NCBI RefSeq assembly: GCF_019603315.1
Contig: NZ_CP080649.1
Location: forward strand, 945,501 to 1,009,500
Source of the DNA: Ruficoccus sp. ZRK36
Lineage (GTDB): Bacteria; Verrucomicrobiota; Verrucomicrobiia; Opitutales; Cerasicoccaceae
DNA length: 64,000 nt
Reading direction: 5' to 3'
The notes under the pieces are model-generated. The model was not told where the DNA came from. It did no database searches and saw nothing but the letters and a program-made list of their open reading frames with translations. The position numbers and the translations under genes were made by a program. This document shows, piece after piece, positions 43,530-52,345 of the stretch; within the stretch, counting starts at the first letter, position 1, and each line of letters starts with the position of its first letter.

Positions 43530-45836
43530 ATGCATATCATAGACTGGCTTATTGTCCTTATGCCCGTTTCGCTAGTTTTATTTCTAGCTGTTTACAGTCG
43601 GAAATACGTACGCGGGGTGGTGGACTTTTTGGCGGCGGGTCGCGTGGCCGGACGTTACGTGATCTCAGCCGGGGACCTGACTGCTGGGCTGAGTGTGATC
43701 ACGCTGGTGGCGTTAGTTGAATCCAAATATCAGGTCGGCTATGCGTTAACGTTCTGGGAGTACCTGACGGTGCCGGTGGGTGTGATCATGGGACTGACCG
43801 GATACTGCGTATACCGCTTCCGCGAGACACGCTCGCTCTCCATCGGACAGTTTCTGGAGATGCGCTATTGCCGCTCGTTCCGTATCGTGGCGGCGACCAT
43901 CCGCACGGTCGCTGAGATGGTGACCAACGCCATCGGTCCGGCGGTGGCGGCCAACTTCTTCATCTACTTTCTGGGGTTGCCGCACCGGGTGATGCTTTTC
44001 GGGGTCAACCTGCCGACCTTCGGGCTGGTTGTGGCTTTATCGCTGTGTCTTTGTATGGTGGTGATCTGGCCGGGCGGACGCATCTCGTTGCTTATCTCCG
44101 ACGCCTTTCAGGGGCTGATGAGCTACCCGATTTTTGTCATTATAGCCGGATACATCTTTTTGCACTTTGGCTGGAGCGACACGATCGGGCCGGTCATGAT
44201 GGACCGGGTAGACGGTGAGAGCTTCATCAACCCCTTCGACATCGAAAAGCTGCGCGACTTCAATATTTTCGCGCTGTTTGTGACGATTCTGGGCAGCGTT
44301 CTGAACCGCGCCAGCTGGATCGGCAACGACACCAGCGGCAGTGGCCGGACCCCTCATGAGCAAAAAATGGCGGGCATCCTGGGAACGTGGCGGGTGCTCT
44401 ACGCGCAGCTCATGATGCTGCTGGTGGCTGTGATGCTGATTGCGCTGATGACGCACCGCAAGTACGCGGAGCAGACGCACGAGATCCGTCAGGAGCTGAC
44501 GGCAAAGGTTGCGCAGGAGGCCGTGTCGGACCCGATCTTGCGCGAGCAGCTCAACTCCAGCCTGGCACAAATTCCGATCCAGGGCCACGAGATCGGCGAG
44601 GATGCGCCGCTCTCGCGTGAGGACAACATCGACACCCCGTACATCGAGACCGCTCGTCAAACGCTGACCGGCACCCCGGAGGGCAACCTCGAGTTCCAAA
44701 AATTCCGCACTCTTTACCAACAGATGATGCTGCCGGTGGCCCTGAAAAACATCCTGCCGGTCGGGCTGATGGGCTTGTTCTGCCTGCTGATGATCATGCT
44801 GCTGATCTCGACCGACGACTCGCGCGTGTTCAACGCCTCCTCGACCATCGTGCAGGACATCATCATGCCGTTCCGCAAGACGTCCTTCGCGCCCAGGCAG
44901 CACCTGCGTGTGCTGCGTTTTACGTCGCTGGGGGTCTGCGTGTTTTTCTTTTTTGTATCCATTTTTTTCGTACAGCTGGACTACATCCAGATGTTCCTGG
45001 TCATCATGACCGGGCTGTGGCTGGGCGGGGCCGGGCCGATCATGATCTTCGGGCTCTACAGCCGCTTCGGTAATTCTGTGGGCGCCTTTGGGGCGCTGAT
45101 CTTTGGCTCCGGGTTTTCGCTGGCCGGGCTCATCCTCCAGCGCAACTGGGCCGAGACGGTCTACCCCTGGCTTGTCTCGCAAGGCTGGGCCGTGCCGGTC
45201 GGGCATTTTCTGGAAACGGTTTCGCACCCGTTCAGCCCCTACATCGCCTGGCAGATGGACCCGGTGAAGTTCCCCATCAACTCCTACGAGCTGTACTTTA
45301 TGGCCATGATCAGCGGGATCGCCGCCTACGTCATCGGCTCGGCCCTGACACAAAAGAAGCCCTACAACCTCGACCGTCTGCTGCACCGAGGCGTCTACGA
45401 TGTGGCCGGCGAGTACAAGCCCCCTTTCAAGTGGAGCCTGCACAGTGCCCTTCAGAAACTGATCGGCATTACGCCGGAGTATACCTTGGGCGACAAAATC
45501 ATCGCCTGGTCGGTCTTCGGCTACGCGATTGTTTACAAGTTCGGGCTGTGCTTCGGGGCCGTGCTGGTCTGGAATCTCATCTCCCCCTGGCCGACGCAGT
45601 GGTGGAGTACGTACTTCCTCATCACGAGCCTCTGGGTCACCGCCGTGCTTGGGGTTATTTCCACCGTGTGGTTCCTCATCGGCGGCGTCATCGACATCCG
45701 TAAACTCTTCCGCGACCTCGCCGCCCGCATTGATGATCCCCTCGACAACGGCATGGTCGAGGGTCACGTTTCCCTCGCCGACAAAGCCGCCTTCGAGGCA
45801 AAAGGGGCACCCGTGGACGACAATGATGAGCAGTAG
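43530..45836 (+). CDS. Sodium:solute symporter (SSS family)
   Basis: A 768-residue membrane protein with at least 13 predicted helices and SSS-family motifs ('VVDFLAAGRVAGRYVISAGDLTAGLSVITLVALVESKYQVGYALTFWEYL', 'YRFRETRSLSIGQFLEMRYCRSFRIVAA'). The central extramembrane loop (about residues 310-390) is larger than usual. It follows the GH2 gene closely, so it likely imports the released sugar or uronate with Na+. GC content rises again here relative to the genes before it. A 576-codon antisense ORF over the gene is a shadow. Confidence 0.92.
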   Translation: MHIIDWLIVLMPVSLVLFLAVYSRKYVRGVVDFLAAGRVAGRYVISAGDLTAGLSVITLVALVESKYQVGYALTFWEYLTVPVGVIMGLTGYCVYRFRETRSLSIGQFLEMRYCRSFRIVAATIRTVAEMVTNAIGPAVAANFFIYFLGLPHRVMLFGVNLPTFGLVVALSLCLCMVVIWPGGRISLLISDAFQGLMSYPIFVIIAGYIFLHFGWSDTIGPVMMDRVDGESFINPFDIEKLRDFNIFALFVTILGSVLNRASWIGNDTSGSGRTPHEQKMAGILGTWRVLYAQLMMLLVAVMLIALMTHRKYAEQTHEIRQELTAKVAQEAVSDPILREQLNSSLAQIPIQGHEIGEDAPLSREDNIDTPYIETARQTLTGTPEGNLEFQKFRTLYQQMMLPVALKNILPVGLMGLFCLLMIMLLISTDDSRVFNASSTIVQDIIMPFRKTSFAPRQHLRVLRFTSLGVCVFFFFVSIFFVQLDYIQMFLVIMTGLWLGGAGPIMIFGLYSRFGNSVGAFGALIFGSGFSLAGLILQRNWAETVYPWLVSQGWAVPVGHFLETVSHPFSPYIAWQMDPVKFPINSYELYFMAMISGIAAYVIGSALTQKKPYNLDRLLHRGVYDVAGEYKPPFKWSLHSALQKLIGITPEYTLGDKIIAWSVFGYAIVYKFGLCFGAVLVWNLISPWPTQWWSTYFLITSLWVTAVLGVISTVWFLIGGVIDIRKLFRDLAARIDDPLDNGMVEGHVSLADKAAFEAKGAPVDDNDEQ

Positions 45837-45939
45837 TGGTAGGTCCCCTCTTTTTCGGTTTTATCCGGTCCAGTGGTGCCGAATAGCGGCTTTTCCCTTT
45901 ATTCATGGGCGTTCAGGGGCGATTGGATACTTCCCGCAA

Positions 45940-45957
45940 TGTCAACCATGGTTGACA
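45940..45957. repeat. Dispersed 18-bp palindrome, copy 2 (perfect)
   Basis: TGTCAACCATGGTTGACA is a perfect 18-bp palindrome. It lies in the gap between the symporter and the sigma-factor gene, about 115 bases before the sigma-factor start. Confidence 0.8.
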
Positions 45958-46073
45958 CCCAACCCTCCGCATTGGTCGGATTACGGACTTTTTAGGGTGT
46001 TTTTTCATGGACCACGGGAAATAACCAAATAGAGATAAGGGAGTTTTCGTATCTTTATGACCCCCTGATAGCG

Positions 46074-46790
46074 ATGAATAGCACGCGCAGTGATATCCCC
46101 GAGACGACCCGTACGACGGTCGATATCCTGCTTGGCCCGGATAATCCCAGACGTCAGGCCCGTGTTGCTGAAATCGCCGCGATCTATCAGCCGGTTTTAA
46201 GAGGGGTTGCCGCCAGCTTTTTGCTCAAGCATGCGGGCAATGGCGATGGCTTATCAGAGGTGGAGGACCTTGCTGGCAATGAAGTCCTGTTGATGCTGGA
46301 CCCCGGGCGGGACTATTTCTCGACGTATGACCCGATACGTGGACGGCTGAGGCATTGGATCAAGAGCAGGATCCGCCGTCATGTGCTCGACCACTGGCGT
46401 AAGCGCAGGAAGCTGGTGGCGTCCGAACTGGACGAGGAGCACATGCACTCGGAGTCGCAAATCGTCCAGTGCATCGATGAGCTTGAGGTGAACGAAGTCT
46501 TTCGTTTGGCCATGCGTCTGACCGCCGAGCACTATGCCGAGCTGGGTCAGTCCGAGCGCTATGAGGCCTATAAGGAACTGAAGTCCGGACAGGAGCGTTC
46601 GTCCGGCGTGCAGGCGATGGGCGAGTGGGAGATGCGCACCATCAAGAGCGAGGTGGCCTCCTACATCCGTCAGCAGGCTCTCTGGCGGGCAGCCTTGACG
46701 GTGTCCGACAACCCGGAGGATGTGTACGAGCTGGCCGGGGCAGTCTGGGACCGGGCCAAGAACAAGAAAACCCTCGATCTGGATTTTTAA
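46074..46790 (+). CDS. ECF-type RNA polymerase sigma factor
   Basis: A 238-residue protein. The central block 'YFSTYDPIRGRLRHWIKSRIRRHVLDHWRKRRK' (about residues 80-112) matches sigma-70 region 2 of the ECF sigma factors that are linked to Ser/Thr kinases in Planctomycetes and Verrucomicrobia. A region 4 is not clear in the C-terminal half. The kinase gene starts 7 bases after its stop, so they form an operon. It probably redirects RNA polymerase in response to a signal transmitted by the kinase. Sigma identity is inferred from region 2 and context. Confidence 0.75.
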   Translation: MNSTRSDIPETTRTTVDILLGPDNPRRQARVAEIAAIYQPVLRGVAASFLLKHAGNGDGLSEVEDLAGNEVLLMLDPGRDYFSTYDPIRGRLRHWIKSRIRRHVLDHWRKRRKLVASELDEEHMHSESQIVQCIDELEVNEVFRLAMRLTAEHYAELGQSERYEAYKELKSGQERSSGVQAMGEWEMRTIKSEVASYIRQQALWRAALTVSDNPEDVYELAGAVWDRAKNKKTLDLDF

Positions 46791-46797
46791 GGGTGTC

Positions 46798-48276
46798 ATG
46801 GATTTTTCCGACGACGAGTTGAAGGGCCTGATCGCAGGAGACGGCGGTGCTTTTGACCCCGGAGAGATTATCGGCAATAACTTCGAGGTCCTGGAGTTTA
46901 TCAAGGAGGGAGCGGACGCGGAGGTGTACCGCGTCAGGAACCTGACAGACGGGCAGGAGTATGCGGCCAAGGTGCCGAAGGATGCGAATGCCTATGGGCA
47001 GTTCGAGCACGAGATCGAGTTGTATAATATTTTGAGTCGTCGGCATCGTTCGGAGCACTTGGTGCGGGTGCACCCCTCGATCGACCACCATGGCTGCCCG
47101 GTCTTCATTATGGAGTATTTGCACGGTCATACCTTGGCCGAGCGTATTCAGTCCGGGAAGGCGCTTCGCCCGCGGGAGATCGTCAAGATCATCAAAGATA
47201 TCCTCAGTGGGCTGTCCGAGCTGCACCGCTCAGGGATTATCCACTGCGACGTCAACCCGAACAATGTCATGATCACGCAGCACGGGGCCGTGTTGTTCGA
47301 TCTGAGCGCGGGCGTCCTAAGCGAGAAGGTCGGTGGGCGTACGCCCAGACGCGGGACCAAGGGCTACATGCCGCCGGATGAATACCTTTCCTATGCCTGG
47401 GATGTTTATTCGGTCGGCGTGATTTACTATCAGCTGATGCTCGGAGATTACCCGGCCTGGACGCGACCGGTCGGTGTGCAGGACGAGACGACCAAATCGC
47501 TGACGATACCAGAGAAGTTCGGGCGCTACCTGGGGGCGCGTCCGATCGTGGAAAAGGCCCTGCAGCTGGACCCGGATAAGCGCTACCGCAATGCCACGCA
47601 GATGCTCGCTCAAATGCGCAACCCGGTCCACAGCCAGCGTTTGTTTGAGGGGATGAATATTTTTAAACGCCGCCACCCACTGTCGTTCTGTGTATTGGGC
47701 TTCGTGCTTGTGATCGTTGTGCTGGCTGGTGTTGGGGGCTATCTTTGGTCTACTGGACGAGCCGAGAAACTCAGGGATACCTACTCGCTGAACCTGACCC
47801 ATCAGGACCATGCCCTCGGATGGTGCTTTCTGTCGAGTGAGGCCTGGGACCTGCACAAGCAGATACAGACGCAACAAAGCGCAATGGATTCACAAGACGG
47901 GGCCATCGTAGCAATCGACGAGGTGTTGCTGCGTCTGAAGGATGATGGCAGTAAGCAGTATACGCTCACGCTTGAGTTTTCTTCGTTAGCCAGTGGCAGG
48001 TCAGAGGCGGTGGAATTTCCGTTGGAGTGGTCGGAGGTCCAGGGCGGCTACTGCCTGGACCTGAAAGATGCCAGAGTGGTTAAGGGGATCACCCCGAAAA
48101 CCCGCGTGCTTATCAAATTGAAACGTCACCGGCGTTTGTGGTTGGATAAGGAGTACGCGGCCCCTGAGCGGGCTTTCCAGAGACTTCAGCCTACCCCGAA
48201 TGGGTGGGTGAGCTGGGAGGACGATGGTACGTCCTTCAGCCTGAGAGTTGGCGGCAGCTACCTGTCCGCGAACTGA
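46798..48276 (+). CDS. Membrane Ser/Thr protein kinase
   Basis: The ATG at 46798 gives 492 residues. Kinase landmarks are in order: the Lys in 'EYAAKVPKD', the catalytic loop 'GIIHCDVNPNNVMIT' (HRD as HCD with the expected Asn), 'VLFDLSAG' (DFG as DLS) and 'RRGTKGYMPPDEYLSYAWDVYSVGVIYYQLMLGDYP'. One membrane helix ('LSFCVLGFVLVIVVLAGVGGYLW', about 300-322) leads to a beta-rich extracytoplasmic C-terminal domain, a possible sensor. It is coupled to the ECF sigma-factor gene upstream. The Lys, HCD and DLS residues suggest it is active. The ligand of the outer domain is unknown. Confidence 0.88.
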   Translation: MDFSDDELKGLIAGDGGAFDPGEIIGNNFEVLEFIKEGADAEVYRVRNLTDGQEYAAKVPKDANAYGQFEHEIELYNILSRRHRSEHLVRVHPSIDHHGCPVFIMEYLHGHTLAERIQSGKALRPREIVKIIKDILSGLSELHRSGIIHCDVNPNNVMITQHGAVLFDLSAGVLSEKVGGRTPRRGTKGYMPPDEYLSYAWDVYSVGVIYYQLMLGDYPAWTRPVGVQDETTKSLTIPEKFGRYLGARPIVEKALQLDPDKRYRNATQMLAQMRNPVHSQRLFEGMNIFKRRHPLSFCVLGFVLVIVVLAGVGGYLWSTGRAEKLRDTYSLNLTHQDHALGWCFLSSEAWDLHKQIQTQQSAMDSQDGAIVAIDEVLLRLKDDGSKQYTLTLEFSSLASGRSEAVEFPLEWSEVQGGYCLDLKDARVVKGITPKTRVLIKLKRHRRLWLDKEYAAPERAFQRLQPTPNGWVSWEDDGTSFSLRVGGSYLSAN

Positions 48277-48508
48277 GTTTTGCCCCCGGATCGAGATCGA
48301 TCGGAGAGGGTATTGCTGTGTTTAGGCCTGTGTCCATGCTGGATTTGCGGGGCCGTGCTGTCTTTGCATTTTGAATGCGGGGTAGGGGGATGAGCCTGCC
48401 CTAAAAACTTTTTTTCAAAAAAATCCCTCAGGGTGCGGGTGCTCATGCGTAACGGGTATGAAGGGTCGAAACAACTTCGGCCTAAAACTCAAAAATATAA
48501 GAAAAACC

Positions 48509-50425
48509 ATGAGTAAAGAAACTCATCCGACCTGGTGCGACAGCACCGCGAATCCCATGATGGGCGGCAAACACAGTGAACTGTTTGCTCCCGCCGACAC
48601 GATCCTCGATAGCATCGACAAGGTCGTTCATGCCCAGTGTGGCGACTGGACGGAAGGCCAGGCCCGCGAGCTCTACGCAGAGCTGATTAACGAAGCCTAC
48701 GATGCGATCGAAGCGCCCAGCGAGCATCACAGCAAAGCACTCACCACCACGAACCTCTACCACCTTCGCAAGAAATTTATCGCGAAGGTGAAAGCCGATT
48801 ACGGGAAGCATTCTTCCGCTGCTGCCCATCGGGCAATTGAGGAGCGGATCACTAGCCATGCTGCCATGCAGCATTTCAAGAAGGGCTACAGCCTGGTAAA
48901 TCCGGAACGTAAGCCGAAGAAGGGATATGCTCCCACCTTTGAGAGCGTGACCAAATTCAATGGCAGGGGCCGTAAGGCTGCTGCCCTGTCAGACCTGCTT
49001 GGCTGTCGCTCGGCAAATGAAGCATGGAAAGTACCGCTCGCCCGCATCATCTGCATCGGTGACCTCGGAGATGCCTTCAGCGATGAGGCGAATTTCGAGT
49101 TTCTCGAAGCAGAAATGAAGCAGGCAATCCGTAGTGAAGCAGGCCAGAAACACCTCTGGGTCTGGTCAACCATGTGCCCCGATGTGATGGGCAAGTTCGC
49201 TGAACGCATTGGCGGTTTTTTTACCAATGTCTGTGTGATGACGACGCTCACCCGTGTCGACGAAGTCAATCTGAAGCGCTTGGATGATCTCAAGGCCGTC
49301 AACGCAGCCATGCGGGCACTATGCCTCATGCCCGCAGCCGAGATTGAGATGGATAAGCTGAATCTCGATAGCATCGACTGGGTCATCCTCGAAGGGGAAA
49401 GCAAGCACGGCAAATATCCTCGTGCCTTGACGGTTGAGTGGGTGGAAAAGCTGCGTGCGCACTGTCAGGAGCAGGGCGTGGCTTTCTACCTGCAGCAACT
49501 GGGCGGCAATCCATCACAAAACGGCATGACGCTCGGGCTGAAGGACGGGGACGGTGCGGACTGGGACGAATGGTCCTCCACGCTACGTGTGCGCGAATTC
49601 CCGCAGGCCTTCCATGAGTTCCGAAAAGAGGAGTTGGATAGTCCGGGCACGGAGTATCCCGACCGGAGTAAGGGGCGTCCGAATACGTCCACCTTGCCCG
49701 CTCTGCCTATGGATAAGCTCAATGAAGCCGAGCGCGAGGAGCTGGAGCAGTGCGAGGAATGTATTCAGCGTGGAAAGCATGTATTCGAGAAAGTCGGCTA
49801 TGCGCTGCTGAAGATCAAGAACGACCGACTCTACCGCGAAAAATACAAAAGCTTCCAGGAGTACTGCGAACTGAAGCATGGGTTCTCGCGTCAATACGGT
49901 TACTTGGTAGCCAATGCCGTTGCAGCAAAGGAAATTATCTCTCCGAAGCTTGCCGCGCGTGGTCTGCCGTTAATCGAAACGGAGCGAGGCTTGAGGCTCT
50001 TCGGTGGCCTCAAAGGCAGTGCCTATGATGAGGTGATCGATATCGTTGCGGAGGAAATCGGTGAGGAAAAGGCATCCATTCCTTACCCGATTATCGAAAA
50101 GGCGGTCAAAACCATCAAGCAGAAGTCCAAGAAGCCGAAGGGGCCTGAACTCGATGATTCTATGGAGGACAAGGCACCGGTGAACGATGCTGTGATGCTC
50201 GGTACCGATCTGATGATCGATGAGGATGACACGCCACCGATAAGGCTGAGCAAGCCGATATTCCGGGGATTTCTCCCTCAATCGACCAGCGATAAGTGTA
50301 CTTCGTCAGGCGAGGGACTCGCTGCCAAACTGCGGCGAGCTGTATCAATGGCAGAAAAAGGTGATCTGACTCAGGTCTACGAGGTTTTGGAAGCGATCCT
50401 GAAAGAAAAGGAAGTCAGGTCCTGA
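48509..50425 (+). CDS. Gp37/Gp68 (DUF5131)-like protein with degenerate cluster motif
   Basis: The start at 48509 gives 638 residues. Residues about 160-380 show DUF5131 (phage Gp37/Gp68) blocks: 'KGYAPTFESVTKF', 'IICIGDLGDAFSDEANFEFLEAEM', 'HLWVWSTMCPDVMGKFAE' and 'DWVILEGESKHGKYPRALTVEWVEKLRAHCQEQGVAFYLQQLGG'. The N-terminal 'TWCDSTANPMMGGKHSELF' corresponds to the family's Cys-rich start, but the two cysteines of the usual GCxxCELW-like stretch are Gly and Ser here. The C-terminal half adds a phage-type DNA-binding-like segment ('LYREKYKSFQEYCELKHGFSRQYGYLVANAVAA'). Radical-SAM chemistry is therefore unlikely. The biological role is unknown. Confidence 0.75.
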   Translation: MSKETHPTWCDSTANPMMGGKHSELFAPADTILDSIDKVVHAQCGDWTEGQARELYAELINEAYDAIEAPSEHHSKALTTTNLYHLRKKFIAKVKADYGKHSSAAAHRAIEERITSHAAMQHFKKGYSLVNPERKPKKGYAPTFESVTKFNGRGRKAAALSDLLGCRSANEAWKVPLARIICIGDLGDAFSDEANFEFLEAEMKQAIRSEAGQKHLWVWSTMCPDVMGKFAERIGGFFTNVCVMTTLTRVDEVNLKRLDDLKAVNAAMRALCLMPAAEIEMDKLNLDSIDWVILEGESKHGKYPRALTVEWVEKLRAHCQEQGVAFYLQQLGGNPSQNGMTLGLKDGDGADWDEWSSTLRVREFPQAFHEFRKEELDSPGTEYPDRSKGRPNTSTLPALPMDKLNEAEREELEQCEECIQRGKHVFEKVGYALLKIKNDRLYREKYKSFQEYCELKHGFSRQYGYLVANAVAAKEIISPKLAARGLPLIETERGLRLFGGLKGSAYDEVIDIVAEEIGEEKASIPYPIIEKAVKTIKQKSKKPKGPELDDSMEDKAPVNDAVMLGTDLMIDEDDTPPIRLSKPIFRGFLPQSTSDKCTSSGEGLAAKLRRAVSMAEKGDLTQVYEVLEAILKEKEVRS

Positions 50426-50441
50426 ACGATAACTCACAATG

Positions 50442-50473
50442 GCCCGTCAGGCGTGGAAATATGCCTGGCGGGC
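50442..50473 (+). terminator. Hairpin between the DUF5131-like gene and its partner
   Basis: GCCCGTCAGGC (50442-50452) pairs with GCCTGGCGGGC (50463-50473), loop about 10, followed by AACCTTTAAC. There is no strong T-run, so it may be an attenuator or an RNA stability element. It supports the downstream start at 50493. Confidence 0.55.
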
Positions 50474-50492
50474 AACCTTTAACAAAAAAAAC

Positions 50493-51518
50493 ATGAACTA
50501 CACATCACCTTATTCCTACAACTTCAAGGAGTTGATCCGTCAGCGAAAACGATATGCCAAGGCTCTGGTTTCATTATGTGCAACGCTTCCTGGACCGAAC
50601 AAGGGGTTATACACACTGATCATTCGGGACCTGATTTATCACTTTGACCGTACCGCAGCAGGCTATTGCCGATCCTCTATCAAGCATGACGGTAGACTCT
50701 GGAATGCGGATAACTACGAGGTCCTGACGAAGCGGTATAATAGGAAACTCAAAAAGCCTGTCAGCGTAAAGACCGTGAAGCGGTACCATGCTGACATGAA
50801 GAAAAATGGGCTGCTCTATACCTCTCGCTACATTTTTCGTGGCAAGAATACCCTGCATCGAAGCATTAATATCCCGGTTATGGAGGAGGTGCTTCTGAGC
50901 GTGGATCGAGCAATTCGCCTGCGCAACGATAAAGCGTTGCAAGAGCACGAATATGACGAACTGAGGTCTATGGTTGATGAAGCGAAACGCAAAGACATAT
51001 GCCGCGAGAAATATGGCGTTGTCCCGTTTACCTATCAGACGAACGGTGAAATCGATCAGATTGTGGAATCCACGATCGAATTTGGCCACCTGTTGTTCAA
51101 CCTGGGGCGGCTTACCGACACGGCGAAACGACCGACGCAGCGAGCTCGGGCCAGAATCAGGCGATTGGTTGAGCTTCGCATTCTCGGCCCTCAGTTTCTT
51201 GTTTGTTTGCGAGCCGCAATAGACCATGGGGAGTTCGAGAACGAAAAGTCTATCATCACGCACCGTTTTTGGCCAAATTGGCTGGAGACTTTTTACCCCG
51301 AAGAAGGAGAGGAGTCTATTGAGGATGGCCTTGCCGCTTCCTGGTTCCAGTTTGATGGTGCAGAGGATTCGACATGGATGACGCCCAGCATGCGGTACAA
51401 CTTTCGGCGATGCCATGGGTTGTTCTGCGGGTATCTGGATAGTGTGAGGTACGCTGAAAGTACCAAAAAACTTGTTCAGGAAGCTACGGAGAGTACGGGT
51501 GAAAACGAGATTGTGTAA
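50493..51518 (+). CDS. Hypothetical protein partner of the DUF5131-like gene
   Basis: About 341 residues, basic and soluble, with no recognised family. Residues 'VKTVKRYHADMKKNGLLYTSRYIFRGKNTLHRSINIP' resemble a winged-helix segment, and the rest is helical. The layout (basic, HTH-like, following a phage-type gene) would fit a replication initiator or DNA-binding accessory protein, but nothing proves it. The ATG at 50439 is rejected because the hairpin at 50442-50473 lies across its first codons. The gene ends before the bidirectional terminator at 51671. Confidence 0.6.
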   Translation: MNYTSPYSYNFKELIRQRKRYAKALVSLCATLPGPNKGLYTLIIRDLIYHFDRTAAGYCRSSIKHDGRLWNADNYEVLTKRYNRKLKKPVSVKTVKRYHADMKKNGLLYTSRYIFRGKNTLHRSINIPVMEEVLLSVDRAIRLRNDKALQEHEYDELRSMVDEAKRKDICREKYGVVPFTYQTNGEIDQIVESTIEFGHLLFNLGRLTDTAKRPTQRARARIRRLVELRILGPQFLVCLRAAIDHGEFENEKSIITHRFWPNWLETFYPEEGEESIEDGLAASWFQFDGAEDSTWMTPSMRYNFRRCHGLFCGYLDSVRYAESTKKLVQEATESTGENEIV

Positions 51519-51670
51519 TGTCCCTGATCCTTCCGGATTTGTCCCTGGGAAGCCATATTTTTTCCTCAAGGCTGTCCCTAAGGAATGTCCCCAATATTAC
51601 TGAATGTGTTACTGAATTGAATATACTGAATATGTCCTGAATTCTTATCTGAACAATATAAAGAGAAAGA

Positions 51671-51700
51671 GACCTCACCTTACTGGTGAGGTCTTTCTAT
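51671..51700. terminator. Bidirectional terminator between convergent genes
   Basis: A perfect 9-bp stem GACCTCACC (51671-51679), loop TTACT, GGTGAGGTC (51685-51693), then TTTCTATG. On the other strand it is followed by a pyrimidine/T-rich TCTCTTTCTC. It can end both the plus-strand gene at 51518 and the minus-strand gene at 51760. Confidence 0.85.
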
Positions 51701-51759
51701 GTCTTTTATATTTAGCTAAACACGTAGATCCATGTCGTCCATGCTTGTCGTTCGACAGA

Positions 51760-52317
51760 TCATCCATCGGCAGTGTGCCGGTACCGTACTCCATCGAACA
51801 TATAAACATGCTGAGAGTGGGGGATTCCTGTGTTCAGGGTTTGATGTCCTTCCTCGTTCACAAACTCCAGGGAACCATCACCGTCAAAGTCCCAAAAGTA
51901 ATACACCTCTCCAGTCCCCTCTATCGGGGGCAGTTCTTTAGGCCCATCCGCTTGCAGGATAAAGACACGCATCACCCAGGCAGGGGAACCCGACACGGGA
52001 AAGGTTTTTACGCTCTCCAGAACAGCCAAGGCCGGGACCCCATCTACAGGTATCGGTTCCCAGGGTTTCAGGGGACTGAAGATCGACATAGGCTCATAGG
52101 GCAGTTCCAGGCAGGTGTCCGCGCCCAACCTCTTTGCATACCTTGGCCGAATCGTTAGGGGCACCTGATCCTCCAGGGAGATTTGGATCTCTGTGACATA
52201 CCCTTCAGCGTCTTTTTGCAGGTTCATCTCATGCCCACTGGCAGTCGGTGTTGCCATGCCACTTAGGAAGCACGTCAAGAAGGCCACCAGGAGGGCGCTG
52301 GGGAGCGTTTTAATCAT
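51760..52317 (-). CDS. Exported hypothetical protein with EF-hand-like FDGDG motif
   Basis: A 185-residue protein with a signal peptide ('TLPSALLVAFLTCFLSGMATPTASG'). The mature part is beta-rich. The string 'EVYYFWDFDGDGSLEFVNEEG' (about 140-160) resembles a calcium-binding DxDxDG loop of the VCBS/EF-hand type. It is the last gene of a minus-strand set of three exported proteins (54038-51760). No family is recognised and the role is unknown. Confidence 0.65.
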   Translation of the reverse strand: MIKTLPSALLVAFLTCFLSGMATPTASGHEMNLQKDAEGYVTEIQISLEDQVPLTIRPRYAKRLGADTCLELPYEPMSIFSPLKPWEPIPVDGVPALAVLESVKTFPVSGSPAWVMRVFILQADGPKELPPIEGTGEVYYFWDFDGDGSLEFVNEEGHQTLNTGIPHSQHVYMFDGVRYRHTADG

Positions 52318-52345
52318 CGAAGGTTAGGTGGGTTGCTTGCCGCAT

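Noticed and set aside
44037-45767. 576-codon open frame antisense to the symporter
   Set aside because: It is the complement of a well-supported membrane-protein gene, its translation is rich in His/Asp/Gly/Arg without domains, and the sense gene has clear SSS motifs.
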